Notes under the pieces: generated by a model
Seen by the model: the letters and a program-made list of their open reading frames with translations, nothing else
Database searches by the model: none
What the model was told of the DNA's origin: nothing
Source of the DNA: Streptomyces geranii
GTDB lineage: Bacteria; Actinomycetota; Actinomycetes; Streptomycetales; Streptomycetaceae
Length of the DNA: 60,805 bases
Reading direction: 5' to 3'
Assembly (NCBI RefSeq): GCF_002954775.1
Contig: NZ_PJME01000055.1
Location: 1-60,805 of the forward strand
Program-made: the position numbers and the translations under genes
Shown here: piece after piece, positions 50,501-59,255 of the stretch
Layout of the letters: every line of letters begins with the position of its first letter
How positions within the stretch are numbered: the first letter of the stretch is position 1

Positions 50501-51653
50501 CCCCGACGCCCGTACCTACGCCACCGCCGAACTCCTCGACCAACCCGACCAACCCGACCAACCCGACCAGCCTGGCCAACCCAGCCGTTTCGCCTACCGT
50601 TTCGAACTCCGCGCCACCTCCGACGGCCGCCTCCTCCACACCCTCCCCACCCCACCCAGCCCCGTCTCCACCGACCCCGCCGAACCGGTCGTCCCGGAGA
50701 ACACGCTCGCCCTCCTCGCCTTCAGCCCGGACGGCAAGGCCCTCTCGTACGGCGTCTCGGCACCCGGCAGGGAGGCCACCCCGCAGCGCGTCACCGTCTG
50801 GGACCTGCCCCGGGGCCGGGCCCGCACCACCCTCGACCTCACGACCCCCGGATCCGGATCCACCTCCGGATCCACTCCCGGATCCACTCCCGCATCCACC
50901 TCCGAATCCGCCGCCCCCACCGTCGCCCTCGCCCTCGGCCCGCACGGCGACACCCTGTACGCCACCCGCCTCCCCGTCCTGGGCGAACCGGTCAACGAAG
51001 CCTGGGCGACCGCGACTTCACGCCGCGCGGCCGTCCTCACCGGCCTCACCAGCACCCACCTGGCCGTCCGCCCCGACGGCAACCTCCTCGTCGGCGACAA
51101 CCGCACCACCCGCATGCCCGCCAAAAACGCCTCCGCCAAAGTCGCCGGCAAAGACCTCGTCCAGGGCGAACAGATCGGTGCCCTCGCCTTTGCCGCCGAC
51201 GGCTCCCGTCTCGCCGCAGGCGACCAGACCGGCCGGATCGCCCTGTGGGACGGCGAGTTGACCCACCGCACCGGAATTCTGCGCAACCTCTTCCCCGCCC
51301 CCCTCGGCCCGGAACCCGAGTCCGTGAGCGCCCTCGCGGTCAGCCCGGACGGTGCCACCCTCGCCGTCGGCGGCAGCACCGGCACCCTCCAGCTCTGGGA
51401 CATCGCCACCCAGCAGCCCCTCGGCGGCCCGCTCACCACCCCCGGCGAGACCATCGACACTCTCGCCTTCGGCCCGGACAGCCGCACCCTCTACGCCGGG
51501 AGCCCGCACGTCCCCCTCCAGCGGTACGCCGTCGACCCGGAACGCGTGGCCACCCAGGTGTGCGCCCGCGCGGGCGCCGGCGCCGACCTCTCGCGCGAGC
51601 AGTGGCGGACGTACGTCCCCGAGGTCCCGTACCGGAGGGTCTGCGTCGACTGA
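47592..51653 (+). CDS. HTH-nSTAND1-membrane-WD40 protein, copy 1
   Basis: A 1353-residue protein. Order: XRE-like HTH (15-85), nSTAND1 NTPase (105-500) with Walker A GASGSGKSS (141-149) and Walker B VVVDQFEE (200-207), an arginine-rich helical region, one membrane helix (about 583-606, VLVSAFAGILSVSLVIGLTA), then a WD40-type propeller to the C-terminus with blades such as AVSPDGATLAVGGSTGTLQLWD. STAND NTPases act as signal-triggered switches in regulation or defence; the trigger is unknown. Copy 1 carries three low-complexity expansions (49110-49154, 50538-50582, 50849-50910). GTG at 47592 has GGATGG upstream, a leader shared with copy 2. Confidence 0.9.
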   Translation: MGRPERPLDPGAGPVERLAHELRELRRAAGGPSYRTMAEAAGFSATTLSDAAAGRRLPSLAVVQGYVRACGGDPDDWETRWKDADAEAAGTVRAEAADTAPPYRGLARFEPDDHALFFGRDRLVAELKELVCSHRFAVLFGASGSGKSSLLRAGLIPRLREEIATLGFPAVLRVLTPGDRPATRYADLLTPKEGEPESWVVVDQFEEVFTLCRDKAERDRFLDLLLAARDPRSRLKVLIAVRADFYARCAEHRDLADALYGAGLLVGPMTADELREAVVGPAQAAGLLVERELTARILDEVLDQPGALPMLSHALLETWRRRRSRLLTLSAYEATGGVSGAIAATAEEVYGQLSPSQSRTARRLLLGLIEPGQGTADTRRPLTRAELADWADHEVPLVVEQLARNRLVTVDEDSVQLSHEALITCWPRLCAWIEENRERLRHHRALTAAAHAWLEHDRDPGALYRGARLIRAEELFASGHPAGPDALAGQATSTAAATSRPAGPNSHASHASHASHASHATTAPRPTADPSPRRPLRIRRTGRTARTPRKYGELTAVEREFLVAALDARDAEHRAEARLARRSRVLVSAFAGILSVSLVIGLTAWQQSRDNERHRVDTAARRVAEVADAMRTTDPHTAMLLGVAAWRVSPLPEARRALLGSLAQAEHAIFTDPAPGDGPARFLADSGRTLLSVDGRTWRTWDVVKGRRTASGRLPAGQVLAAGPDARVLAVADDRGIRLWDTSTSRWTGDPRPLPFTSDAQVSTGGYVVSDLDDDRVRLRALTGGAVLYEGRAAGLVSPAVSGDGRLVAVCPEGGAPQVWDVVRHRARPGPWQRAAGLCDEEAQTALVFGARGARLAALSESGAKVWDTVAAREVADIDEPGAQRAAFNKDGTFLATADGEEVRVWRLSDPAAPVFRHPLNNQHLYGLSWDPTRRTTLRYLEGGAVHCLELGPAVTRSWRQHPLAAVRVSPDARTYATAELLDQPDQPDQPDQPGQPSRFAYRFELRATSDGRLLHTLPTPPSPVSTDPAEPVVPENTLALLAFSPDGKALSYGVSAPGREATPQRVTVWDLPRGRARTTLDLTTPGSGSTSGSTPGSTPASTSESAAPTVALALGPHGDTLYATRLPVLGEPVNEAWATATSRRAAVLTGLTSTHLAVRPDGNLLVGDNRTTRMPAKNASAKVAGKDLVQGEQIGALAFAADGSRLAAGDQTGRIALWDGELTHRTGILRNLFPAPLGPEPESVSALAVSPDGATLAVGGSTGTLQLWDIATQQPLGGPLTTPGETIDTLAFGPDSRTLYAGSPHVPLQRYAVDPERVATQVCARAGAGADLSREQWRTYVPEVPYRRVCVD
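49110..49154. repeat. 9-bp tandem repeats in nSTAND copy 1
   Basis: Five units of CACGCCAGC (last one CACGCCACC) encode a His-Ala-Ser repeat just before the membrane helix. Absent from copy 2. Confidence 0.9.
50538..50582. repeat. 9-bp tandem repeats in nSTAND copy 1 propeller
   Basis: Five units based on GACCAACCC encode Asp-Gln-Pro repeats. A further GGATCC-rich repeat (50849-50910) encodes a Gly-Ser-Thr-Pro stretch. Neither is present in copy 2. Confidence 0.88.
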
Positions 51654-51786
51654 CGCCGGGCGTGGCAGGTTCCGTACCACCTCTGTCATTAACGCCACAT
51701 CCGGGACGGTTTACGACACCACGCTTGAAACATAAAGTGACCGTCCTGAACATCGTTTTCACCCGCCGAAGGATGGTGGTGGTCCC

Positions 51787-54700
51787 GTGGGGCGTCCCGA
51801 ACGAGTGCTTGACCCGGACGCCGGTCCGGTGCAGCGCCTCGCCCATGAGCTGCGCGAGCTGCGCAAGGCCGCGGGCGGGCCGTCGTACCGGAAGATGGCC
51901 GAGGTCGCGGGATTCTCGGTGACCTCGCTGTCCGAGGCCGCGTCCGGGCGCAAGCTGCCCTCGCTGGCCGTGTTCCAGGGCTATGTACGGGCCTGCGGCG
52001 CCGACCCCGGCGAGTGGGAGACACGGTGGAAGGACGCCGACGCGGAGGCCGCGGGTACGGTCCGGCCGGAGGCGGCGGACGCCGCGCCCCCCTACCGGGG
52101 CCTCGCCCGTTTCGAGCCCGGCGACCACGCCCTCTTCTTCGGCCGGGACCGCCTGGTCGGCCAGGTCCACGAGCTGGTCACCGCGCACCGTTTCGCCGTC
52201 GTGTTCGGCGCCTCAGGCAGCGGCAAGTCGTCCCTCCTCCGGGCCGGACTGATACCCCTCCTGCGCTCGGAGATCGCCCGCTACGGCTGCCCGGCCGTCC
52301 TGCGCGTCCTCACCCCGGGCGCCACCCCGGCCCAGACGTACGGCCATCTGCTGACCCCGAAGAAGGGGGAGCCGGAGAGCTGGGTGGTGGTGGACCAGTT
52401 CGAGGAGGTCTTCACCCTCTGCCGGGACCGGCGGGAGCGCTCCCACTTCCTCGACCTGCTGCTCGCCGCCCGTAACCCGAAGAGCCGACTCAAGGTCCTC
52501 ATCGCCGTACGCGCCGACTTCTACGCCCACTGCGCCGAGCACCGCGAACTCGCCGACGCCGTGCGCGGTGCGGGCCTCCTGGTCGGCCCGATGAGCGCGG
52601 ACGAGCTGCGCGAGGCGGTCGTCGGGCCGGCCCAGGCGGCCGGACTGCTCGTCGAGCGGGAGCTGACCGCCCGGATCGTGGACGAGGTCCTCGACCAGCC
52701 CGGCGCGCTGCCCATGCTCTCCCACGCCCTCCTCGAAACCTGGCGCCGCCGCCGCAGCCGCATGCTCACCCTGGCCGGGTACGAGGCGGTCGGCGGTGTC
52801 CTCGGCGCCATCGCGGCGACGGCGGAGGACGTGTACGGCCGGATGTCCGAGACCCAGGCCCGCACGGCCAGGCAGTTGCTGGTGCGCCTGATCGAGCCCG
52901 GCCAGGGCAGCGCCGACACCCGCCGCCCGCTGCTGCGCGCCGAACTCGACGAGTGGCACGGCGACGACGTACCCGTCGTGCTGGACCGGCTGGCCCAGGC
53001 CCGGATGCTCACCGTCGACGAGGACGGCGTCCAGCTCGCCCACGAGGCGCTGATCACCTCGTGGCCGAGACTGCGCTGCTGGATCGAGGAGAACCGCGAG
53101 ACCATCCGCCACCACCGGCGCCTGACCGAGGCCGCCCGCGCCTGGCTGGAGCACGACCGCGACCCCGGCGCCCTCTACCGGGGCAGTCGGCTGGCCCGCG
53201 CCGAGGAACTCTTCGCCACCGACCGCAGCGCCCTGACGGCCTCCGAGTGCGCGTTCCTCACGGCCGCCCTGGACGCCCGCGAGGCGGAACGCCGGGCCGC
53301 GACCCGCACCGCCCGCCGCTCCCGCACTCTCATCGGCGCCCTGTCCGCCGTACTGGCGGTGGCCCTCGTCATCGGCCTCGCCGCCTGGACCCAGCACGAG
53401 GACAACCAGGACCGGCGTACGGACGACGCGGCCCGCCGGGTCGCCGAGGTCGCCGACGGACTCCGTACGACCGACCCGCGCACCGCGATGCTGCTGGGCG
53501 TCGCCGCCTGGCGGATCTCCCCGCTCGCGGAGGCCCGCCGCGCCCTGCTCGGCTCCCTCACCCAGCCCGAACGCGGCACCTTCACCGACCCGGCGGCCCT
53601 CGGCGACACCGTGCGCGTCCTGGTCGACGACGGCCGTACGCTGCTCAGCGCGGGCGGCGGCGAGTGGCGGGCCTGGGACCCGGGCAGCGGCCGGCGCACC
53701 GCCTCGGGCCGGCTGCCCGCCGGTACCGACCTGGTCACCGCGGGACCGGGCGCGCGGGTGCTCGCGGTGGCTGACGGCAGGGGCGTCCGGCTGTGGGACA
53801 CGGCCGGCCACCGCTGGACCGGCGGCTCCGACCGGCTGCCGGCGAACTGGGCCGACGTCCGTATCGCCCCCGACGGCACGACCTTCCTCATCGGCACGAC
53901 CGCCGGCCGGGTCGAGCTGCGGTCGGTCGCGGACGGCCGTCCTCTCTTCACGACGCGGGGCTCGGCGGACCTGTCGGACGTGGCGGTGGGCCCGGACGGC
54001 CACCGGGTCGCGGTGTGCCCGGCGGGCCACGCCCCGCAGCTGTGGGACGTCCGCGCGGGGGATGCCGTTCCGGTCCACGGCTCGTGGGAGCGCTCCCTGA
54101 AGCTGTGCGACGAGGACTCGACGGTCGTCTTCGGCGGCGGCGGAGGAGGCGCAGGGGAGGGCGGCGGCGGGGCCCGGTTCGCCGTCCTGTCGGACACCGG
54201 GCGGCGGGCCGAGGGCAACGGCACGACCGGTACCAGCGGGAACACCGGTGTCCGGGTCTGGGACGCGGACACCGGCCGCCAGGTCGCCGACATCCGCTCA
54301 CTGGGCGTGGATTCCGCCGTGTTCAGCCCGGACGGGGCGATGCTGGCGACCGCCGACGACAGCGAGGTCCGGGTCTGGCGCCTCGGCGGCCAGGGCACCC
54401 CGGTCTTCCGGCACGCGCTGAACAACCAGACCCTCTCCGCCCCCCTCACCTGGACCCCCGGCCGCCACCCCGCCCTGCGCTACCTGGAGGAACGGACCGT
54501 CCACACCCTCGGCCTGGGCCCGGTCGCCCACGTGGCCTGGCGCGAGCACCCGGCGGACGGCGTCCTGCTCAGCCCCGACGGCAGCACCGTCGCGACGACG
54601 GAACGCACCGGCACCCACTACCGCTTCAGCCTGCTGAACACCCACGGCACCGGCATCGGCAAAGGTGCCGCCACCGCCCTCCCGCCCCCACCACCGCCGG

Positions 54701-55635
54701 TCTCCGACGACGGCTCCCGGCCGGTGGACCCCCGGGGCACGATGCCCGTCACCGCCTTCAGCCCCGACGGCACGGCCTTCGCGTACGGGGTCTCCGCGCC
54801 CGGCGTCCAGACGGCGCCGCAGCGCGTCACGGTGTGGGACGTGGCACGCCACCACGTCCGGACGACCCTGGACCTGCCGAACCCGGCGTCGGCGGGAGCG
54901 GTGGCGGGCCTGGCCCTGGGCCCGGCGGGCCACCGCCTCTACGCCACCCGGATGTCGGCCGCCGGTGACCTTGAGGACGAGGTGTGGGACGTGGCACGGC
55001 ACCGCAGGACCGGCACGCTGAGCGGCCTGGAGGGCATGCCGCTGGCCGTCCGCCCCGACGGCCGCCTCCTGGTCGGCAACAACCGCACCGCCCGCCTGCC
55101 CTCCGGCCGGGTCACCTCGCCCGACCTGGTCCAGGGCGCCCAGATCGGCGCCCTGGCCTTCTCCCCCGACGGCTCCCTCCTGGCGGCGGGCGACTGGGCG
55201 GGCCGCGTCGCCCTGTGGGACGGCGACCTGCGCCGGAGCACGGGCGTGATGCGCAGCGTCTTCCCGACCCCGCTGGAAGGAGGCCCGGAGGGAGTGGACG
55301 CCCTGGCGGTCAGCCCCGACGGCCGCACCCTGGCGGTCGCGGGCGACCTGGGCACCCTCCAGCTCTGGGACATCCCGACCCGCCAGCCCCTGGGCGGCCC
55401 GCTGACCACCCCCGGCGACGAGATCAGAACGCTCGCCTTCGCCCCGGACAGCACGACCCTGTACGCGGGCAGCGACCACGTCCCCGTCCAGCGCTACTCG
55501 ATCGACCCGGCGGACGCGGTACGGAGGGTCTGCCACCGGACGGGGGGTACGGGCCTCACGCGGGAGCAGTGGCGGACGTACATCCCGGACACGGGGTTCA
55601 GGAAGGTGTGCGACAGGCCGCGAGACCGCCGGTGA
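51787..55635 (+). CDS. HTH-nSTAND1-membrane-WD40 protein, copy 2
   Basis: A 1282-residue paralogue of the preceding gene with the same order: XRE-like HTH, nSTAND1 NTPase (GASGSGKSS; VVVDQFEE), a membrane helix at about 513-535 (TLIGALSAVLAVALVIGLAAW) and a WD40-type propeller ending REQWRTYIPDTGFRKVC, which matches the end of copy 1 (REQWRTYVPEVPYRRVC). The N-terminal half is the most alike. It lacks the three expansions of copy 1 but has its own Gly-rich insert near 54139-54172. GTG at 51787 is preceded by the same GAAGGATGGTGGT leader. The two lie 133 nt apart. Confidence 0.9.
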   Translation: MGRPERVLDPDAGPVQRLAHELRELRKAAGGPSYRKMAEVAGFSVTSLSEAASGRKLPSLAVFQGYVRACGADPGEWETRWKDADAEAAGTVRPEAADAAPPYRGLARFEPGDHALFFGRDRLVGQVHELVTAHRFAVVFGASGSGKSSLLRAGLIPLLRSEIARYGCPAVLRVLTPGATPAQTYGHLLTPKKGEPESWVVVDQFEEVFTLCRDRRERSHFLDLLLAARNPKSRLKVLIAVRADFYAHCAEHRELADAVRGAGLLVGPMSADELREAVVGPAQAAGLLVERELTARIVDEVLDQPGALPMLSHALLETWRRRRSRMLTLAGYEAVGGVLGAIAATAEDVYGRMSETQARTARQLLVRLIEPGQGSADTRRPLLRAELDEWHGDDVPVVLDRLAQARMLTVDEDGVQLAHEALITSWPRLRCWIEENRETIRHHRRLTEAARAWLEHDRDPGALYRGSRLARAEELFATDRSALTASECAFLTAALDAREAERRAATRTARRSRTLIGALSAVLAVALVIGLAAWTQHEDNQDRRTDDAARRVAEVADGLRTTDPRTAMLLGVAAWRISPLAEARRALLGSLTQPERGTFTDPAALGDTVRVLVDDGRTLLSAGGGEWRAWDPGSGRRTASGRLPAGTDLVTAGPGARVLAVADGRGVRLWDTAGHRWTGGSDRLPANWADVRIAPDGTTFLIGTTAGRVELRSVADGRPLFTTRGSADLSDVAVGPDGHRVAVCPAGHAPQLWDVRAGDAVPVHGSWERSLKLCDEDSTVVFGGGGGGAGEGGGGARFAVLSDTGRRAEGNGTTGTSGNTGVRVWDADTGRQVADIRSLGVDSAVFSPDGAMLATADDSEVRVWRLGGQGTPVFRHALNNQTLSAPLTWTPGRHPALRYLEERTVHTLGLGPVAHVAWREHPADGVLLSPDGSTVATTERTGTHYRFSLLNTHGTGIGKGAATALPPPPPPVSDDGSRPVDPRGTMPVTAFSPDGTAFAYGVSAPGVQTAPQRVTVWDVARHHVRTTLDLPNPASAGAVAGLALGPAGHRLYATRMSAAGDLEDEVWDVARHRRTGTLSGLEGMPLAVRPDGRLLVGNNRTARLPSGRVTSPDLVQGAQIGALAFSPDGSLLAAGDWAGRVALWDGDLRRSTGVMRSVFPTPLEGGPEGVDALAVSPDGRTLAVAGDLGTLQLWDIPTRQPLGGPLTTPGDEIRTLAFAPDSTTLYAGSDHVPVQRYSIDPADAVRRVCHRTGGTGLTREQWRTYIPDTGFRKVCDRPRDRR

Positions 55636-55642
55636 CCGGCCG

Positions 55643-56794
55643 TCATAGGGGGGTCCAGGCCCGCCGGCCCGCGTCGTTCGTGCCGTACCAGTAGTGCGGC
55701 AGTCCCTTGATGCTCGTGGTGTGGAACGGGCGGCCCCGGTCGTCGATCCGGATCGTGCCGGTGCGGCCCTGCGAGGACCAGTCGAGTTCGAGGTACCAGC
55801 GGGCGTCGTACGTCTGGGTCGTCGCGTCGACCAGCAGCACCTCCGGGTCCTCGGCGGAGACGCGGTACGGGAAGCGCACGGCCGGGAGGGTCCGTCGCCC
55901 GTCGCTGCCGTCCTCGGGGCGGGTGACGGGGCGGTTGGCGTCGAGGTTCACGGTGAAGCGGCGGGGCGTGAGGTCGCTGCCGCAGCCCTGGTCCATGGCG
56001 TACGCGCTCCCGGCGGCCGGGGTGCCTCGGCTGACGACGCGGACATGCAGCGCCTCCAGGACCACGGCGGTGGACGACCGCCCCTGCACCGAGATCCGCA
56101 CCTGCGTCCGCCGCCCGTGCACCGCACCCTGCGCCGCCGCCCACGCCCCGGCGTCCTGCTCCACCGGAGGCGGCGGCACACGCGCGGGCGGCTCGCCGAT
56201 GACGTAGTCGTGACCGCAGCCCTTGTCCCAGACCAGGGAGTCGGTGGTCCAGGTGAGGGGTGGGGTGGCGGTGGGTCGCGGCTTCGGCCGGGGGGTGGGT
56301 GAGGAGGGGGTGTCGTCGGACAGGAGGGATGTGCTGCTGAGGGTGGCGAGCAGGGCGGAGGTGATGGCGATGGACGTGAGGAGGCGTCGGCGGCGGTACC
56401 AGGGGCGGGGCGCAGGAGGGGAAGGGGGAGGGGGAGCGGGAGTGGGGGCGTCCGTGACGGGTGCGGGTGCGGGTGCGGGTGCGGGTGCGGGTGTTGGTGT
56501 CTCTGGTGCCGCCGGACCGGCCGGACCAGCCGTGGCGGCCCGCTGTCGAGCGGCCACCGCCGACAACCACAGGCGGTGCAGGTCGAGCCGTTCCTCCGGG
56601 GTGGCCCCGGCGAAGGCCGCGAGCCGTTCCACGGGTGCGAAGTCCTGCGGGACGGCGTCGCCCGCGCAGTACCGGTGCAGCGTGGAGGTGTTCATGTGGA
56701 TGCGGCGGGCCAGGGAGCCGTAGCTCCGGCCCGTGCGGTCCTTCAGCAGGCGCAGCAGCGCCGCGAACTCCTCCACCTCGTCCGGAGTCGACAC
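55643..56794 (-). CDS. HTH-membrane-extracellular-domain protein
   Basis: A 383-residue protein. Residues about 5-75 form an XRE-type HTH (AALLRLLKDRTGRSYGSLAR; MNTSTLHRYCAGDAVPQDFA). A Pro/Ala-rich linker (PTPAPAPAPAPAP) leads to a membrane helix (LLTSIAITSALLATLSSTSLL) and an extracytoplasmic domain of about 200 residues with three Cys (CGHDY, CGSDL) and beta-rich sequence. A DNA-binding head with an outside domain suggests a one-protein transmembrane sensor, though Streptomyces HTH domains of this type may also bind protein. GTG at 56794 follows GGGAGG. Its stop is 8 nt from copy 2 of the nSTAND pair. Confidence 0.85.
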   Translation of the reverse strand: MSTPDEVEEFAALLRLLKDRTGRSYGSLARRIHMNTSTLHRYCAGDAVPQDFAPVERLAAFAGATPEERLDLHRLWLSAVAARQRAATAGPAGPAAPETPTPAPAPAPAPAPVTDAPTPAPPPPSPPAPRPWYRRRRLLTSIAITSALLATLSSTSLLSDDTPSSPTPRPKPRPTATPPLTWTTDSLVWDKGCGHDYVIGEPPARVPPPPVEQDAGAWAAAQGAVHGRRTQVRISVQGRSSTAVVLEALHVRVVSRGTPAAGSAYAMDQGCGSDLTPRRFTVNLDANRPVTRPEDGSDGRRTLPAVRFPYRVSAEDPEVLLVDATTQTYDARWYLELDWSSQGRTGTIRIDDRGRPFHTTSIKGLPHYWYGTNDAGRRAWTPL

Positions 56795-56952
56795 AGTTAC
56801 CCGTCCTCCCGTTCTCCCGCATCCCAGGCACTCATATCCCTGCACGTCAGACGGGCTGGGACGGTTCCACCGCCGACGGCCGTTGTGCCGGACTCGGGTG
56901 ACTGCCAATGCTCTTGGTGTCGCATCCGCAGCACCAGAGAAGGAACACGCAC

Positions 56953-57495
56953 ATGAACGAGAAGTCTCCCGTACGCCGCCGTCCGGTCCGCCGAGCGGCC
57001 GTCGCCGTCGGCCTGGCGCTGGCTGTAGGACTGGGTGTGTCGGCGCAGTTGCCGGCGCAGGCGTCTGTGAAGGCCCCTGCGAAGGCCGCTGCTAAGGCCC
57101 CCACGGCCGTCGCCGCGCAGCAGCCGATCAGCGGTACGCGCGGCCAGGCGGTGACCCGGGTCGCGGACTTCTACGGCGCGTACATCGACGCGAAGGGCGA
57201 CTACACGGACCCGGACAGCGCGCTGGCCACGGCGCTGCGCAAGCACTACCTGACGACCGACTTCGCCAAGCGGCTGGCGGCGTGGGAGCAGAAGAACGGG
57301 GTGGACGGCGTCCTGCGCGCCCAGAACGTCCCGGTGCGCTGGAAGGTGACCGACAACGGCGCCGTGGGGATGGGCCACGAGGTCGTCGTCACCCTGACCT
57401 ACGGCAGCGGCGGGACGACCCAGACCACGAAGCTCTTCGTGCTGCTGGAGCGGTACGACCACATCAGCGCCATCGAGACCACGACGGCGGGCTGA
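56953..57495 (+). CDS. Small secreted protein of unknown function
   Basis: A 180-residue protein with an arginine-rich N-region (SPVRRRPVRRAAVAVGLALA) and signal peptide cleaved near AQAS, an Ala/Lys linker, then a compact domain (VTRVADFYGAYIDAKGDYTD; HEVVVTLTYGSGGTTQTTKL) that resembles NTF2-like or DUF3828-type secreted domains. That likeness is tentative. ATG at 56953 follows AAGGA. It is divergent from the HTH-membrane gene across 158 bp. Confidence 0.8.
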   Translation: MNEKSPVRRRPVRRAAVAVGLALAVGLGVSAQLPAQASVKAPAKAAAKAPTAVAAQQPISGTRGQAVTRVADFYGAYIDAKGDYTDPDSALATALRKHYLTTDFAKRLAAWEQKNGVDGVLRAQNVPVRWKVTDNGAVGMGHEVVVTLTYGSGGTTQTTKLFVLLERYDHISAIETTTAG

Positions 57496-57507
57496 CGGCG
57501 GAGTCGT

Positions 57508-57813
57508 TCACTCCTGGTCGATGAGGCTGTGCCGCTGGACCAGCCAGCTGATGGCGGTGAGGCGGCACACCGCGTAGTCGTGCCCGACGGGTTCGCGCCA
57601 GTCGAGTTCGTCGAGCGCGTCGAGGAACCCGAGGGCGTAGTCGGCGAGGTCTTCGCGGCGCGGCTGCCGGGGGACGAGCCCGGGCCCGCCGGCGGCGATC
57701 CGCTCCCTGACCTCGGCGACGTGCTGGTCCACGGCGGCCGTGAAGGCGGGCTCGAACGCGAACTCCGCGAAACGGGGCGCGAACGCGCTGCTGATTCTGG
57801 CCAAGGGGGACAT
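57508..57813 (-). CDS. DUF6401-like protein
   Basis: A 101-residue soluble protein with VDQHVAEVRERIAAGGPGLV and LADYALGFLDALDELDWREP, matching a short Streptomyces family annotated as DUF6401. Function unknown. ATG at 57813. It ends 12 nt after the convergent secreted-protein gene. Confidence 0.78.
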   Translation of the reverse strand: MSPLARISSAFAPRFAEFAFEPAFTAAVDQHVAEVRERIAAGGPGLVPRQPRREDLADYALGFLDALDELDWREPVGHDYAVCRLTAISWLVQRHSLIDQE

Positions 57814-57870
57814 CGCTCAAAGGTATGCGGGAGGAGGGGGCGTAAGGAGGGGGGTATGTCATGGTTTCCG

Positions 57871-58323
57871 TCACACCACCCTTTCGTCGTGGTCGTTCTT
57901 GGCGGTGCAGTGGAACCAGACGGTCTTTCCGATACGTGTGGGATGCGAGGGCAGGCGGTACCAGCCCCAGTGATCGGTGACGGCGTCGACGAGCATGAGT
58001 CCTCGTCCGCGTTCTTCGTCCACAGCTGTGGACAACTCCGGGTCGCGCGGATCGGTGTCGGTGACCTCGACGAGGACCCCGTTGTCCCGCCGCATGATCA
58101 GTACGCCGGCCCGCCGGTCGGGGACATGCCGTACGACGTTCGACACCAGCTCGGTCAGGGCGAGCGTGGCGGAGTCGGCGAGGTCGGACATGCCCCAGGC
58201 GTTGAGGTACGTACGGAGGATGCAGCGCAGGTGCCGGGCCGAATGCTCACCGAGGGTGAAGTTCATGCCGTACCTCGGCCCCAGCGGACTGCCGCTGTCT
58301 TCCAGGTCAGTTACGTGATTCAC
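57871..58323 (-). CDS. RsbW-like ATP-binding protein (WhiJ-cluster ATPase)
   Basis: A 150-residue GHKL ATPase of the anti-sigma/RsbW type: N-box ALTELVSNVVRH, G1 VEVTDTDP and G2 RGRGLMLVDAVTDHWG. In Streptomyces such genes stand next to WhiJ-like regulators and DUF397 proteins, and that is the case here. GTG at 58323. It is divergent from the WhiJ-like gene across 83 bp. Confidence 0.92.
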   Translation of the reverse strand: MNHVTDLEDSGSPLGPRYGMNFTLGEHSARHLRCILRTYLNAWGMSDLADSATLALTELVSNVVRHVPDRRAGVLIMRRDNGVLVEVTDTDPRDPELSTAVDEERGRGLMLVDAVTDHWGWYRLPSHPTRIGKTVWFHCTAKNDHDERVV

Positions 58324-58406
58324 GTCACCAGAGTGGATTGCCGTGATTACGCTGGGCTACAGCGTGAATCCAACGACGCGAAGCGTTGCTCCGGGAGGTG
58401 GCCCGA

Positions 58407-59255
58407 GTGCCCAACATCCGTCAACTCGACCCCAGCGCCTCCCCGCTGGACTACTTCGGCTTCGAGCTGAGGAGAAGGAGAGAGGAAGCGGGGCTCAGTC
58501 AGGCGCAGTTGGGTGGGTGCATCTTCTGTACGGCGTCTCTGATCGGCCAGATCGAGACGGCGAGGAAGGTTCCGACCAGGCAGTTCGCGGAGCGGGTGGA
58601 TGTGGCGCTGGGGACGGGAGGGGAGTTCGGCCGCCTTATCGGGCTGGTGTTGCGAAGCCAACTCCCGCACTGGTTCCAGGCGTACGCGGAGATGGAGGCG
58701 AGGGCCACATATATCTCCACGTATCAGTGCCAGTTGGTGTACGGCTTGCTCCAGACCGAGGCGTACGCCCGCGCGGTCCTGGCAACAGGTAACCCGAAGA
58801 ACCTCGATGATCTGATCGCCGCGCGCATGGAACGCCAGCGCATCATTCGGCGCGAGCAGCCACCGGTGACCCTGACGGTTCTCGACGAGGCGGTGCTGTA
58901 CCGCTCGGTGGGCGGAACGGCGGTCATGCGAGAGCAACTTCAGCACTTGTTGGATCTCCGGGACGAACGCTGCATCCGTTTGCAGGTGCTCCCCTTCAGG
59001 GTGGGCGAACACGCGAACTTGGCAGGCTCGTTCAACCTCCTGCGCTTCGACGACGACCCGGACATCGTCTACACCGAGGACGTGATCTCAGGCCACATGA
59101 CTGCTGCCACGGAAACTATCCGCGAAGCCACTCTTCGTTACGCTAGCTTGCAGGCCGACGCCCTCTCAGTAGAGGATTCGGCGGGATTGATCAAGCACGT
59201 ACTGGAGGAGCGTTATGGGCAGCACGTCGGATCCGACCAACGTCCTGTGGCGTAA
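58407..59255 (+). CDS. WhiJ-like XRE regulator with DUF5753 domain
   Basis: A 282-residue regulator. XRE HTH at about 15-75 (FELRRRREEAGLSQAQLGGC; TASLIGQIETARKVPTRQFA), then the DUF5753 sensor region (QLPHWFQAYAEMEARATYIS; YQCQLVYGLLQTEAYARAVL; RDERCIRLQVLPFRVGEHAN). This is the WhiJ type, which acts with a DUF397 partner in development or antibiotic control. GTG at 58407 was chosen because GGGAGG lies 8 nt upstream; a TTG seven codons earlier is unlikely. It overlaps the DUF397 gene by 41 nt. Confidence 0.92.
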   Translation: MPNIRQLDPSASPLDYFGFELRRRREEAGLSQAQLGGCIFCTASLIGQIETARKVPTRQFAERVDVALGTGGEFGRLIGLVLRSQLPHWFQAYAEMEARATYISTYQCQLVYGLLQTEAYARAVLATGNPKNLDDLIAARMERQRIIRREQPPVTLTVLDEAVLYRSVGGTAVMREQLQHLLDLRDERCIRLQVLPFRVGEHANLAGSFNLLRFDDDPDIVYTEDVISGHMTAATETIREATLRYASLQADALSVEDSAGLIKHVLEERYGQHVGSDQRPVA

